From Mucor racemosus (Eukaryota > Mucoromycota > Mucoromycetes > Mucorales > Mucoraceae), in assembly GCA_027405735.1 (NCBI GenBank), contig JAPEHQ010000001.1:7037352-7101351 (forward strand): a DNA stretch of 64,000 nt. The letters are read 5' to 3'. Below are positions 25,319 through 39,762 of the stretch, piece after piece (position 1 is the stretch's first letter; every line of letters begins with the position of its first letter). Below the pieces are notes generated by a model. It ran no database searches and was not told the DNA's origin. It was given only the letters and a program-made list of their open reading frames with translations. A program made the position numbers and the translations under genes.

Positions 25319-26180
25319 GGTTCAGACGCAAATCAAATAGTGCTATCGCAAGGATAGTAGTGTATATTTCAATTATTAGATTGGTGAAAAGTATAATTTT
25401 TCTAGTGAATTACTGATTTTTATCCAAGTTGAGATTTTGGACAAAATATAAAAAGGCAAAATTTGAATTGAAATCAAAATTTGATAAAAAAAAAACCACA
25501 AAAATGCTTCATAGAATATGCTAATCAAGTGTGTCTTTGAATGGTGGAGATTATCACGCAAACTATGGAATTGAAGCATTCAAACAAGTATACAGCAGGC
25601 TAAATTTTGGCTTTACACGTATTTAATGATCTGGTTTCCATTTTTTTAATTGCCAAAAAATAGTTTTCTCACATTTGAAACCCAAACAACTCTGTTTCAA
25701 ACAGGTTTATTTGTCTTTTAGTTCTAAAAATGTCGAATTGGCTTATAAAATCTATACTACAGGTTTTCATTGGATTGAAAGACCCGTTGAGTGAGCTTAG
25801 AGTCCGGATCTTCAGTAATGACCATGCGTGTGACTTTAGCGCAATAGCCTAACTATCGAAATATGTAGGAAAATATACCATCATTTGATTTCATGTTATG
25901 ACTCAAAAAATAAAAGAACATTTACCCGTTGTATCGTATACAAACATTATACGAAAAAGATTAATAAAAAAAAAATGATACTTGAACGACATTTTTAATA
26001 CGGATAAACACAAATATATCGTGATATTTAGAGCAAATTGATTCTGTAATAAGTATAAAGCAAGATGAAAAGGATTTGCATAATTTGCGTGTGTGTGTGG
26101 GGGGGGGAGGAGAGGGGGTAAAATCCTTCGGCGGAACTCCCGGTTGTGTTTATGCTCGGGAAGGAGCTTACAGAGTATCA
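24096..26180. other. Intergenic region with R1 fragment and homopolymers
   Basis: No gene recognised. 25060-25300 is a short inverted R1 fragment, matching 46850-47060 (AGGTCCGACTT, TTTTAGTGCTAATG). A T27 run lies at 25097-25123 and an A30 run at 25286-25315, both apparently at edges of this fragment. Confidence 0.55.
26095..26118 (+). promoter_or_regulatory. G-rich run upstream of the P450 gene
   Basis: GTGTGTGTGGGGGGGGGAGG followed by AGAGGGGG, about 140 bp before the P450 start codon. It could form a G-quadruplex in the promoter. An AT-rich TATA-like stretch (ATATATAA) follows at about 26182. Confidence 0.4.
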
Positions 26181-26251
26181 GCATATATAACACCTCCTTT
26201 ATATATTCATGCTTTTTTTTTCTTTTTTCACACTCTATTCTTGAACATTTT

Positions 26252-28130
26252 ATGATGATTGAAAACACTTTACAAAGTTACAATAAAGCGATTGAGAAGG
26301 CACTTTTGGTGGTACGGAAGAACAAAACTTCTTTTATTGGTATGGCTATTTTCTGTTTGGTACTTCAACAGGTTTATGCTTCATTTACTGTACAACCAAA
26401 GCATCTCCGTCAATATCCGAAAGTATCATTTCTTTCAATGATCAGATCATTTTACATTAAAGAATCAGTAGTTAATCGTACCAAAAGATTAATTACTCCT
26501 CTAACTAATGCAGGACACAGCTTTTATGTCGTAAGTTCTTTTTGTATATATATCTCCTTGAGTCAAATTTAATTTATCCTGATTTAGTGTCGAATCCCTT
26601 TGGATTGGACTATATTTGTTACTGATCCAATTGCTGCTAAAACACTATTGCTGAAAACTGAGAATTTTCCTAAATCTAATGCAATTTTTGGTGCTTTGGG
26701 TGATTCCAGCCCTATAGTCAAATTTTTGGGTAATCAAAATGTAGCTGTATCCAATGGCGAAGTATGGAAAAAGCAGCGAAAGGTATTATTATGTTTATTT
26801 ATTCTACACAACTTACCTCTAATTGCGTTTGTTTATTTATAGATCATGAATCCTGCTTTCCAACGTTCACAGCCAGTCAGGATGTTTGGAAACGTGATGC
26901 CTGATTTATTTACCTTGATTGATCAGGATCCAGAACATGTTTTTATAACCCCCAGGATGAAATCATTCGCGCTTGATGCCTTGGGCTTATCAGCATTTGG
27001 CTTTAATTTTCAATCTTTGAAAGGCGATCCGGAAGGTTGGACAAGCAAATATAACATTGTTGTCTCAGCTTTGTTTAATCCATTTGTTAATCTTTTCGCT
27101 AAATATGATTTTTTGATCAAATATATTTCCCCTGAAAGAAGAAGAGTTATTAAAGCAACTGATGAGTTTAATCTCATGTTGAGTGATTTAGCTGATAAAA
27201 GAAGACAGGAGATACTCGATGGTGAAACAAAAGACATTCCAGATCATGAAAAGGATTTGCTTACTTTGATGATTGAAGCTGATATTCGCGAGGGAATAAA
27301 AACGACCACTACAGAATTAAGAGTATGTATTGTGTATTTCCTTATTTTTATTTACAAAACAAACTAATACTTGATGATATATAGCACAATATTGCCCTTT
27401 TCTTTTTAGCTGGTCATGACACTACTGCAAATGCTCTTGCACTTTGTCTATATAACCTTGCTAAACACAAGGTAAATATCTATGTGTATATTCATACACA
27501 TATAAAACCCATTTTGACATTTGAATTATAGCATGTCCAAAAGAAGGCTCGTCAAGAAGTATTAGATATTTTAGGTGATGATCCTTATGATGTAGCTCCA
27601 ACAGCAGAGGATTTAAAGAAAATGAATTATATCAATATGGTTATCAAGGAGAATCTTCGAAGAAATGGGCCGGTAGACAACTTGATACCAAGAAATACTC
27701 AACAAGATATTGATTTAAATGGTACAATCATACCAAAAGGATCCAGAATTAGTGTCAACGTAACTTCTATTCATATGAATCCTAAACTTTGGCATGACCC
27801 CGAAAGCTTTATTCCTGAAAGATTTGAACGAGGAGGAGAATTTGATGGTCATGATGGTTTCACATGGATTCCTTTTAGTAATGGCTCTAGACAATGTATT
27901 GGGCTCAATTTTAGTTTGACAGAGCAAAGAATAGTTTTAGCCATGTTATGTAAGTCTTTTTTGCTTGTAGATCTGATTCAATTGACCAACTGTTTTCTTT
28001 TTACAATACAGTGAAACGATATGAAATTGATATCCCAAAGGATTCAATCCATTACGATGAAATCGTATTTGATAAAGCATTTACTTTTGCTCCAAAATCA
28101 CTTGAATTAACCTTTAAAAAACGTTATTAA
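26252..28130 (+). CDS. Cytochrome P450 monooxygenase
   Basis: Six exons: 26252-26530, 26588-26782, 26843-27322, 27385-27471, 27532-27949 and 28012-28130, giving 525 residues. A hydrophobic N-terminal anchor (about residues 27-45) would hold it in the ER membrane. P450 signatures are complete: I-helix AGHDTT (327-332), ExxR as ENLR (387-390), PERF in FIPERFE, and the haem-binding loop FSNGSRQCIG with Cys469 as thiolate ligand. Eukaryotic P450s insert one oxygen atom into a lipophilic substrate using electrons from NADPH-P450 reductase. The substrate cannot be inferred, and no biosynthetic genes lie next to it. The start is the first of two adjacent ATGs; four of five introns are phase 0. Confidence 0.95.
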
Positions 28131-28342
28131 ATAAATCAATGTCATTCTCTTCAAATGCATTTCATTTGGGAGTTCTAAATGTGAACTTCTTCTTCTTCTT
28201 TCTACAAGTGGTCCTTCTGCGTCATCTTGTCATATATTGCTCCTCCGCTTTTACCTATCCACAACCTAGATGTTCATTAATAGATTTCAATCATTTAAAG
28301 TTTTTTTTTTTTCATAGATATACGCGTTTTCATTCAATAATT

Positions 28343-28585
28343 ATGCAACGAAATCTACTATATTTACAGCAGCAGCAACAAGCAATGGCTCGTCAAGTTC
28401 AACAACAAAGAGCTGCTGCTGCTGCTGCATCTACTGGAGGCAATGGTGCGCTTTTGAATATTCCAACGGACCCGATGAATTCATTATGGGCACAACAACA
28501 AATTGAACAACAAAGATTACCACATCAACAAATTTCGTTGCAACAACAACAGCAACAACAACAACAACAGCAACAACAACAACAG

Positions 28586-28616
<31 letters not shown>

Positions 28617-30537
28617 GCCAACAACAACAGTTAGAAAATGAAAATAGAATTAAACAGCAAAAACTTCAGCAACAAAGGATTGCATCCATGTATATGCAAC
28701 AAAGAGATGCTCAACCACAACCACAGCCTCAACCACAATTACCACCACAACCGCCACAATTAGCGCAACGATTATCGTCCACTACACAATCCCAACATTC
28801 TGCTACACAACCTATAATCCCTCCTGCCAATACAATCATTGTAAAGAGTAAATTAGAGCAAAAGAATTTAGATCTTTATTTAGGTCGTGATCAACAATAT
28901 CAAGTAACATTAGACACTCAACATAAAAGACATATGGAATTAGCACAATCAAAAAAGCATGAAATTGACATTGCAAATAATGAGCGAAGAGTTAGATCAC
29001 AAAATAGAGGCATTTCAACATTTGGGAAAGGTTATGATGGGTATGGTAATGGTAGAACAAGTTCAAGTAGTCATGGAAGAATTTTATTTCCTGGAGATAA
29101 GAAACGTAAAAGACATCATCAAGCAATTAAAATATCGTATCAACATTGCTTAGAGCAAGCAAACAAGGAGGAAATGTTGGTGCCAATTCGTTTGGATCTC
29201 GAAAATGAAGGATATAAAATTAGGGATACATTTACTTGGAATATGAATGAATCATCAATTACACCTGAACAGTTTGCTGAAATTACCTGTGAAGATTTAC
29301 GCTTACCAACGACTGTGTTTTCCTCACTTATATCAACTAGCATCAAGGAGCAAATTCAAGAGTATTTTTTGAATGCTTCAAGCATGATAAATGATAACCA
29401 AGATGAAGAATCAAATCAGTTGAATCCATATGACAAGTTTGTACAATGCAAAAAGCAAAAGATTGAACTCGACAATGACGATAACACCAACAATGAAAAT
29501 AAAAAAATAGAATTAAGAACCATCATTAGATTGGATATCATAGTTGGGAATAGAATTTTAAACGATCAGTTCGAATGGGATATTACATGTAAAAAGAATT
29601 CACCCGAATCATTTGCAGAAACTATGGCCACTGATTTGGGATTAGGCGGTGAATTCAAGTAATTGTACTGCATATTATTTATTTTACACATGTTTGCTAA
29701 TCAAATATTATAGAACTGCTATTGCTCATTCTATTCGAGAGCAAGTTTATGTATTTATCAAATCACTACTATTAACAGGTTATGAATTTGGTGATGGTCC
29801 AGTAGAAAATGATGAATTGAAGCGTAGTTTCTTGCCTGCTATTCGAAATGTTATTAGAGATTATAATGCCGTAGAAAGGTTCACCCCATCATTAATAGAG
29901 GTGACTGATGCTGAAATCGCAAAAATTGAAAAGGGTAGAACTAGAGAATCGAGACGAAAGAGAAGAGGTGTGCGTAACAGAAAGGGTGCAGCATTACCTG
30001 ATCGTGAACCTGTGCCTACCTATCGTACTATCTTTGCTTCGCCGCCAGAGCATGAAATGACTGACGATCAATTTTTAAAAAGTATGCAAACAACGCAAGA
30101 TGCATCTGCACACAGTCAAAGAAGAAGCGCAATGAAGGCTCGTATGAATATTGCGGCTGAAGCAGCTGGTGTCTCCTTAACCTCAGGTCAATTAGTTGCT
30201 AATAATGAAGAGAATCTATCAAATGTTGACCAAATAACTCGCCCAATTCCTAGTAAGTTTGGAGATAATATATGTTTTCTTTTTTATATTAACTGCTTAT
30301 TAAAAAGGCAAAATGCTGGACGCTTCTTGGAGATGTGCTGATTGTGATTGTTCGCCGTTTATGACTACAATCATTCGTGCTGGACCAGCGGGTGACAAAA
30401 CCTTGTGTAATGCTTGCGGTCTGTACAGATTTAAGTATAATAGCATTCGTCCTCAAAATTATATGGATAAAGAGATAAAAAACGATATACCACATCTTAA
30501 TGACTGGAAAAATTACATGGCGGGATATAGAGCATAG
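28343..30537 (+). CDS. SNF5: Snf5/SMARCB1-type chromatin remodelling subunit with C-terminal GATA finger
   Basis: Three exons (28343-29658, 29714-30252, 30308-30537) give 694 residues. The N-terminus is Gln-rich, with a long polyQ tract at about residues 66-96 and Pro/Gln repeats. The Snf5 domain has two repeats: VPIRLDLENEGYKIRDTFTW (from about 279) and IIRLDIIVGNRILNDQFEW (from about 391), followed by DLGLGGEFKTAIAHSIREQV. Basic and Ala-rich sequence leads to a GATA-type zinc finger (WRCADC...CNACGLY, C-X2-C-X20-C-X2-C). Snf5 is a core subunit of SWI/SNF (or RSC, as Sfh1), acting in the nucleus. The final exon joins in frame, so the finger belongs to this protein. The polyQ is encoded by mixed CAA/CAG. 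The first in-frame ATG after a T tract was chosen. Confidence 0.92.
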
Positions 30538-31158
30538 AAGAAAGTATTTACACACTCAAAGAAAAAATAAACCATCTTGATCAATCGATCAATAATAACT
30601 TGAGATACATGTTCTCAGATTTTAAGAAATCATTTGCCTGCTTACATACTTTTAAGCGAACTGTTGCAAATTTAATTCTCAAAAATTTGGAATATACACA
30701 TCATCATATTCTTTCCACACAATGGAACGTGATAATGCCGTTGAGATGTTCATAATTTCATGTTCTAAATGCGAAAAACAGGAGATAAAAAGAACGATTT
30801 AAGATTTGACAGAAAAACAAATTATGTATTAAAATGATGTTTGCTTATTAATTTCGGTAGTTGTCAGTGCCATATACAGTATATATGCTGGTTTAGGCTG
30901 ATATAACGCTATATATTCTGGCTTGAATGGTCTGCTAAGCCACAAATCCTACTTAAAAAATGGGCGTTTGATCTCTAAAATTTAACCAGCAAACCAGCGT
31001 AATGCTAAAATATTAACTATCGATACTATTGCAGCTGCAATATATATCTTGAAAATTTCAGCCCTTCTGGTACAATATTCATTGATTAAAAATATTTTTC
31101 CAGCTGTTTTATTTCTTTCAGCAGAGGAAGAAAGTTTTTTTTTTTAAAAAAAAATGTA
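30538..31158. other. Intergenic region, nothing recognised
   Basis: AT-rich sequence between the Snf5 gene and MITE copy 2, with no open frame or RNA gene seen. Confidence 0.4.
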
Positions 31159-31617
31159 CAGTCGTGGTTCGATTTAGTGGAATTTTTGGGAAGGAGAAAA
31201 GTGTCCACTAAATCGAACTTTCCACCAAATCGAATAAATCATTTTCCGTAATATTATTGAATCAAAAATGAGAATAAAAAAGTATTGCTAGTTTATAGTA
31301 TTAAATAACACTGTTAATCAAGGCTGTTCACATTCGAGCAACTGAATTAAACAGAGGGTAACTAGAAATTTAATAAAAAACTGAGGTAATAAATTAGGCA
31401 CGTGGTTTGATTATTCTCCATATTTCTTCTAATTTTATGGCTACCAGATCAAGCTATTACCGGCTAAATACAGTTTTATCCAATGAAGTTTGTATTTTAT
31501 TAATATAGTGGACTGGGAGAAACGAAATTGTCTACTACTATCCACTGAATCGATTCAGTGGATTTAGGCAGTAAAATTACGAAAAATAAAACGGAGGATT
31601 TCAAAGTGTCCCTTAAA
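31159..31617 (+). mobile_element. pogo-like MITE, copy 2, right end truncated
   Basis: Starts with TA then CAGTCGTGGTTCGATTTAGT and aligns with 36770-37267 in the same orientation as far as TTTCAAAGTGTCC. The last ~50 bp, with the right terminal repeat, is missing. At that point the sequence passes directly into R2 copy B, so an old deletion or recombination took the end away. Confidence 0.8.
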
Positions 31618-34600
31618 CATGAGCCCAACGCTAAGCCTGTATGTGCAGAATAATTATAAATTCTGCCCGTGTGAATGACATTAGTCCCATGTGTGCATAA
31701 TAGTAGAATTGCCCATCATAAACATACCATTATCCCTATTTGCATATAATAATAAAATCTGGCCATGAGCCCATGAGCATAATGAGCTGATCGCATGGGC
31801 ACAAATTGGTCTGTACATGAGCATCGTCGTGCCGTTCTCGAAATTCCATTGCATTTTTTCACTGGAATGGGATTTTAAATTACATTTGTTTTTATTTATA
31901 TAGATTATAGACAATACAATTTAATACGTTGTTGATGTAGAGCAATACATGCAAGAGCCAGTATAGCTACGATCAAAACGGTGGTTATTAGGCAAGACAT
32001 TAGATTACTCTTTTTTTTTGTTTCTATATCATTTAAAATTTTATCAGTTTTCTGGAACATTTTGTGAGTTCGTAGCCAGTTCTAGCTTTTCACTAAGTAA
32101 ATATAAATATCATTGCCTTCGGTTTGATCTGGTAATCAACAAGAAATACGTCAAATAATACAGTAGTAAATAATGATATTTGATCTTAGAATGCGGTTAA
32201 ATGAAAATATCAGTCTCTAATATAGACTGCCTATATTAAAATCATTAGTCCTTTATACAGTAAACAACTTTGTTATTTACTAAAAATATAAAAATAAAAA
32301 CAGTAGAAATACAATTATAATTAGCTAAGATTTTTATTACAAAAGATTTCTGAAGATTTAAAATAATTGAAAAAGTATGAGGGTATTTATAGTGATTTGG
32401 ATAGCTTGATACCATCAGACTTGAATGGATGTATATTTAGTAATCTTCTAGTTTTGAGTACATTGTTATGGATTTAATATTTTAAGGGGTAAATTACATA
32501 GAGCATTGACCATAAAGGATTGATGTCAGGTGTAACAATATCGGCCTTTAGGGAAATGGTTGTTTTGTTTATTATTGTTATATCTATTTTATGTAATCTT
32601 GAATTAAGGGGTAATTTTTATATGCTTGAATCTTATTTATATTGATAGTGCAACTTTAATATAGGTGTGTAGTTGATTAAATTGATATCTTTGTTTACTT
32701 ATTATTATTTATTAATTTGGATAGAATTTTGTTTGAAGATATATATTATTTGTGTAATTGATTGCACCGTGATAAAGGGTGCTATCATCTACACGACATG
32801 TATGGTTCAAAAAGGTATTTTGTATTTTTAGCATGCGTCTGTTATTGTGTTCAATTGAAGCGTTTGTTTATTATTGTTGTTCATATTTCAAGTAGCAGCA
32901 TATTTTAATGAGCGACACTTGGAATTTAGGTTATTTTATTATTATCAAGCGGTTTTAGTCGTATGTAATTCCACTGTACCTTATGTTAGCATGCGTATTC
33001 AGATAAAAGAATAGATGAATACCAGCTTGATAGTTTGATATGCCTTATCAAATCATGAATAGTATAATATCCTTGAAAAATGAAAACAAAAAGAGAGAAA
33101 CAGCACACGTAGAAAAGGATTTTCAAGGCTTTACATTATTTAGCGCAATTAAACCCTGCTAAATTGCTCATTTCAGCCAACGTAAAAGCAGCATTACAGC
33201 GCATAAACCATAAACTAAACAAAAAAATAGACAATATCTGTTATCATAGAAACATACATTTTTCTACCAGAAAACCCGTTTGACATACTGTATCGTACAT
33301 TCATTAAAAAATTGCAAAAGCGAGCACTTAGAGCGATTCCATAATTGAGCATACCAAAATTGAACAGCTAAGTCTCTTATTATATATGTCATGGAGCAAG
33401 ATGTAGATGTACCATGGTATGTCAAAAGATGGAATCAAAATAGAAAGCGGGTTTTTAAACCAAAGTTGTTTGTGGAAAGAATCAGGAAAAAGATTAGGTC
33501 AAAGGATTCTGAGTGACGTCGTTTGCTTTATATAATTTAATAATATTTTGTAATAATAAACTATCATCTTTCTTTTGGTAAATAATTTTACACGGTTGGA
33601 AAACGATATATAGTATATATCTAAGTTTTAAATAAAAATGCGTTTTTTGATTTTACTTTTCTTATATTTAACCATGTGCGGTCTGAAAATTCAGACTTTG
33701 TAGCGGACATTTTTGGGGCTCATTTCATCCTTACCAACACTCATGATTTTGATCAGAAAACAGAAAAATCAAATTTTGCTACCAAAATCAACGTTTAAAT
33801 ATACTACATTGTGAGAGAAAATTGTAGCCATGACTAATACACATTTTATAAAAGCTTAATATTAAATATTAAGTAATAAAAATTTGTACTTTTGTCCCAA
33901 AAACGGTTTTTTGGTTAAAGAATTTTCATGTAATATTTTGCAATAAAAATGCTGGTTATTTTTTATTGAGCAAATAGAGCGCTAAATTTGGCATATTTGT
34001 ATGTTTTTTGTTTTTATAATTGTTAGTATAATTAACTCTAAATTTGCAAAATCCGAAAAAAAAAATTAAAAAATGTAAAAATTGATGATCTGGACAAGAA
34101 TAATTTTTGAAATTAATATTCCGCTTATAAGCCTTGTAAGTCTTAAAAATTAGAGATTTTATAATACTTGAGAACTTTTTCAAGAATTGACAGTGCTGTA
34201 CCCACTTGATTCAAGCTTATTACTGTAAACATTTATAGATCTTAATATTGTGTGTTAGTTTATTTGATGATAATATAGTCTTACTCTATCATTTTTGCGC
34301 TAGAGGAGATTTGCATTAGGTTTCAGCCTTACCTTTCCAATATCATAACCATTAACATGGCCATCACTGGAACCTATTATTGCCACCTTTTATCCTCTTT
34401 CTTTGTCCCAAGCCAATTGATTCAATGCTTTACCAGTAACCAATCAACTCAAGTACTTACAAATGGTTCTTCGGTATTTTCATTTAAATTAAGTCAATAC
34501 TATACATACTTTTATAATCGCCAATTTTTCTGCAGGTAGATATCGACTTTTGACAAAAAAAGCATTGATTAAAACATTAAAACGAAGATGATGTAACAAA
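31618..34600 (-). repeat. Dispersed repeat R2, copy B (inverted)
   Basis: Reverse complement of R2 copy A over most of its length: GAATTGACAGTGCTGTACCC near 34184, CATTTCATCC near 33721 and the 31690-31890 block with ATGAGCATAATGAGCTGATC. It has no MITE at the position where copy A has one. It also carries the WD40-like exon fragment at about 34330-34450. No long open frame. Confidence 0.72.
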
Positions 34601-35120
34601 ATGACTAAGCCTTGGTCGCTTTTTTTTTTTGAAAAAAACAATATTATAACGAGCACCGACATCAACAGTTAATAATTTATTTCCAAATAACCACAGAAAA
34701 ACATGTACTTGTACCTGCTATTTGATTTCAGTTCATAAAAATCATTGGTCTTTTTTGTTGTAGTTTTAAACATAAATAAAAGAGCTGAGGAAAGAGTGGG
34801 GAAGAAAAAAAAATAATCATAATAAATCAATCGATTTTGTGTGTTACAAACAGAAACTTACAAAGGCATAAATACTTTTGCTAAACAGGTTGTTGTCGTT
34901 GTTCCCATTCGGTCTCCAAAAGAAGAACGTGGGCAGAACTCTTTCAAACCCCAAATTTCAAATAGATATATCTCGTCAATAAGGCAATTCTGTTGAATCA
35001 GAGTAACTCACATCTGCTTGAGCCATTCAAATTATCTTCGTTATTAATTATATTATAATTGATATACTTTAGTTAACTGACTAAAAAAATTTGATCTCAT
35101 TATTGCTCTTCTTCTCATAT

Positions 35121-35234
35121 TGTAATGAGTCAAACACTTCAGTTTCATTCATGCAAAACCTTGCCTCATTCCTTATATAAATACTACAAGGAAATCATTA
35201 CATGGTTCCTTGTAGATTTATCTGTCTTGTTACA
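35121..35234 (+). mobile_element. Short LTR-like sequence, copy 1
   Basis: A 114-bp sequence starting TGTAATGAGTCAAA and ending GTCTTGTTACA, so it has TG...CA ends with short inverted TGTAA/TTACA. It is nearly the same as 56211-56332. Clear flanking duplications are not visible. It could be a solo LTR of a small retroelement. Confidence 0.5.
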
Positions 35235-35339
35235 CTCCCTTTACTTTTATTTATTCACTAATAAATATCTAATTTACAAATAACACCAACCTTTATCAAT
35301 CCAGTGATTGTCGTATATTTTTAGGATTGATAAATAGCA

Positions 35340-35835
35340 CTTAATAAAAAAGAATACAATTATAAAAGAATGAGTAATCAATCAGTTCTTCAACTGTATA
35401 ATAAAAACAAGATATCGTTTATTCAGATATAAAAGTATGGCCTTTTATATTGATTTGACATTGAGATCCTGAGATGTAATTCAAGGCACCATTGAACCAT
35501 TGGATCTGTTTGATAGTAATCTATGGATTGAAATGGATCAATCATAATTTAACCGTTCTTGCAGAGCTTGTGAGTTGTCTTGTTTCAATGCTGCGCTAAA
35601 TATGCTTGGATGTTGATTTGATAGCTACTTGATTCAGGTTAACTGCTGGGATGAAATAATGTGGTGTCATAATTGAGGTCAAAGCGTTCTTGCTTGGTAA
35701 TTACTGGATTAAACTTGATACGCTAGGAGTTTCTTGTATCCGATATCAAGACTTGCACTTCAATACATGTCGTAGTCAATAGATTGTAAGATGTATTGAT
35801 ACTGTAGAAGGCGATAATGTATGATACTAACGTGC
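35340..35835 (+). repeat. Dispersed repeat R4, single copy
   Basis: About 490 bp nearly identical to 58048-58592 and, inverted, to 57425-57957. It runs from AAAGAATACAATTATAAAAG to GTAGAAGGCGATAATGTATG. No coding frame is seen. Confidence 0.75.
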
Positions 35836-36360
35836 CACCAGCTTTAAATCTGTGTAAACTTTAATTTTGTTTCAATTTTTATTTATTTTGGAACTCCGCC
35901 ATTTCAATATATATATTTTTTTTGGAGGCATCTCATGGCAGATAATGTAGCTCATTTGTTATTTGAGAGATTGAGAAGTATAATAAGTTTAAACAAACAT
36001 TTTATTTTTATAACAAATCTTTAGGAATTCTAAATTTTCTGTGAGATAAATATTTTTTTTGACAAATTTCTTAACTTCTTGGACAACTTCTCTACATTTG
36101 CTATAAGCTTCGATGTAGTCCATCGACCTTCTGAAATAATGTCTGATTTGAGTCAGGTTACCAGAGGTATCCAGAAAAGAATGGATGTTTTCCTCCAGAG
36201 ACTTGAATGTATAGTCACATCGCAAACGAGCTTTCCTCTTGGCAGCACCACAGTACATTTTGATCCAATTGCATTCGCAATGGTACTTTGGGTATCAGTA
36301 AAATGATTTTATAATAAAAATAACTATTAAAGTCATAATAATTGTTCACAAAGGTTTAAA
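35828..36360 (-). mobile_element. Repeat R3 with an 89-codon ORF remnant
   Basis: The part 35828-36025 is the reverse complement of 56350-56560 (shared CGTGCCACCAGCTTTAAA and TTGAGAGATTGAGAAGTATA). A minus-strand frame at 36258-35989 is rich in Lys/Arg and Cys (YCGAAKRKARLRCDYTFKSL) and looks like a fragment of a larger decayed element protein. Function not recognised. Confidence 0.45.
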
Positions 36361-36690
36361 TAATGATTGTTATGGCTCTGATTTATTATATCTTTATTTT
36401 TCGGAAAGTTGATAGCGAAAATGCTGATTTCACGCATTGCTTACGTAAGCTGGGTTTAAGGTAAGGAGGTTATGTGTCACAGAGTATCCTTGTTTCAAAA
36501 GTTACCCTCACCTAAGAGCACACAGCTTAAATTTTGAAATACCGTCTATTTTCAAGGGCTATCAACAGAATGATTTTATAGTAAAATTAAGTATTCGAGC
36601 CATAACAATTGTTTACAAAGGTTTAAATAATGATTGTTATGGATTTTTTTTATTGTATCGTTAGTTTTGGGTGAGTTGATAGCTCTTAAA
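36295..36690 (+). repeat. Tandem duplication, ~260-bp period
   Basis: Two copies of a block containing AATGATTTTATA, then CATAA(T/C)AATTGTT(C/T)ACAAA and AGGTTTAAATAATGATTGTT, starting about 36303 and 36567. Copies have diverged slightly. Confidence 0.6.
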
Positions 36691-36769
36691 AAAAGTTAAA
36701 ATTTGTGCAGGTTTAAAGCTGGTGGCACGTTAGTAGGTGGAATACAACAGTGATCACCAATTTATAATA

Positions 36770-37267
36770 CAGTCGTGATTCGATTTAGTGGAATCGTTGG
36801 GAGGGAGAAAAGTGTCCACTAAATCGAATTTTCCACTAAATCGAATAAATCATTTTCCGTAATATTGGATCAAAAAATGAGAATAAAAAGGCGTTACTAG
36901 TTTATAGTATTAAATGATATTGTTAGTAAAGGCTTTTCATATTATTCGAGCAATTGAATTAAATAGTGGATAATAAGAAATCTATTAAAAAACTGAGGTA
37001 AATTAGGTACGTGATTTGGTTATTCTCCATATTTCGTCTAATTTCATGGCTACCAGATCAAGCTATTACCGGCTAAATACAGTTTTATCCAATAGTATTT
37101 ATATTTTACGAATATAGTGAACTGGTAGAAACGAAATTGTCCACTATCCACTGAATCGATTCAGTGGATTTAGTCAGTAAAATTATGAAAAAAAAACGGG
37201 AGATTTCAAACTGTCCATTAAATCGAAAATCCGTTATTCATGAGTCCACTAAATCGAATCACGACTG
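36770..37267 (+). mobile_element. pogo-like MITE, copy 3, complete
   Basis: A 498-bp element, with CAGTCGTGATTCGATTTAGT at one end and its inverse at the other, flanked by TA at 36768-36769 and 37268-37269. It matches copy 1 in inverted orientation. No transposase frame. The internal palindrome CCACTGAATCGATTCAGTGG is preserved at about 37147-37168. Confidence 0.88.
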
Positions 37268-37269
37268 TA

Positions 37270-39277
<2,008 letters not shown>

Positions 39278-39762
39278 GTCAATTGCCATAATAGAGATGA
39301 CAAAAAATCGGTTTTTTAAATCCATAATTAAGGCCCTTTTAAACGGTGTGCAGACCCAAGAAAACAAAGGAGATCATCACCTATTATATTTTTTCAGCCC
39401 TAAACGGTTTATTATTGTCTGAATACGCATTTTTATATTCATATTCAAGTACATCAAACATGTCTCGTTCTTTACACGGATTATGCATAAAGTAATGCAT
39501 TGTATGAAATGAGGGTTAACCTTTTATTGGTGATTCAAATTGCAAGGTAAAATGGAGGGATGAAATCAAGCCGTATTTCAACCAAGCTGATTCAATACCT
39601 AAAAAAAATTGAAAACCAGTATTCCTGAGCACTCTCTTTTGTATCTTTTTATCGCACAATGAATCCTCAATACTCACAAACGACATACATGTTTAATCAT
39701 AGGTATGAAATTGTTTATTGATTTATCTATATATGAAAGAAAGGGCATTCATTGTGTATATA

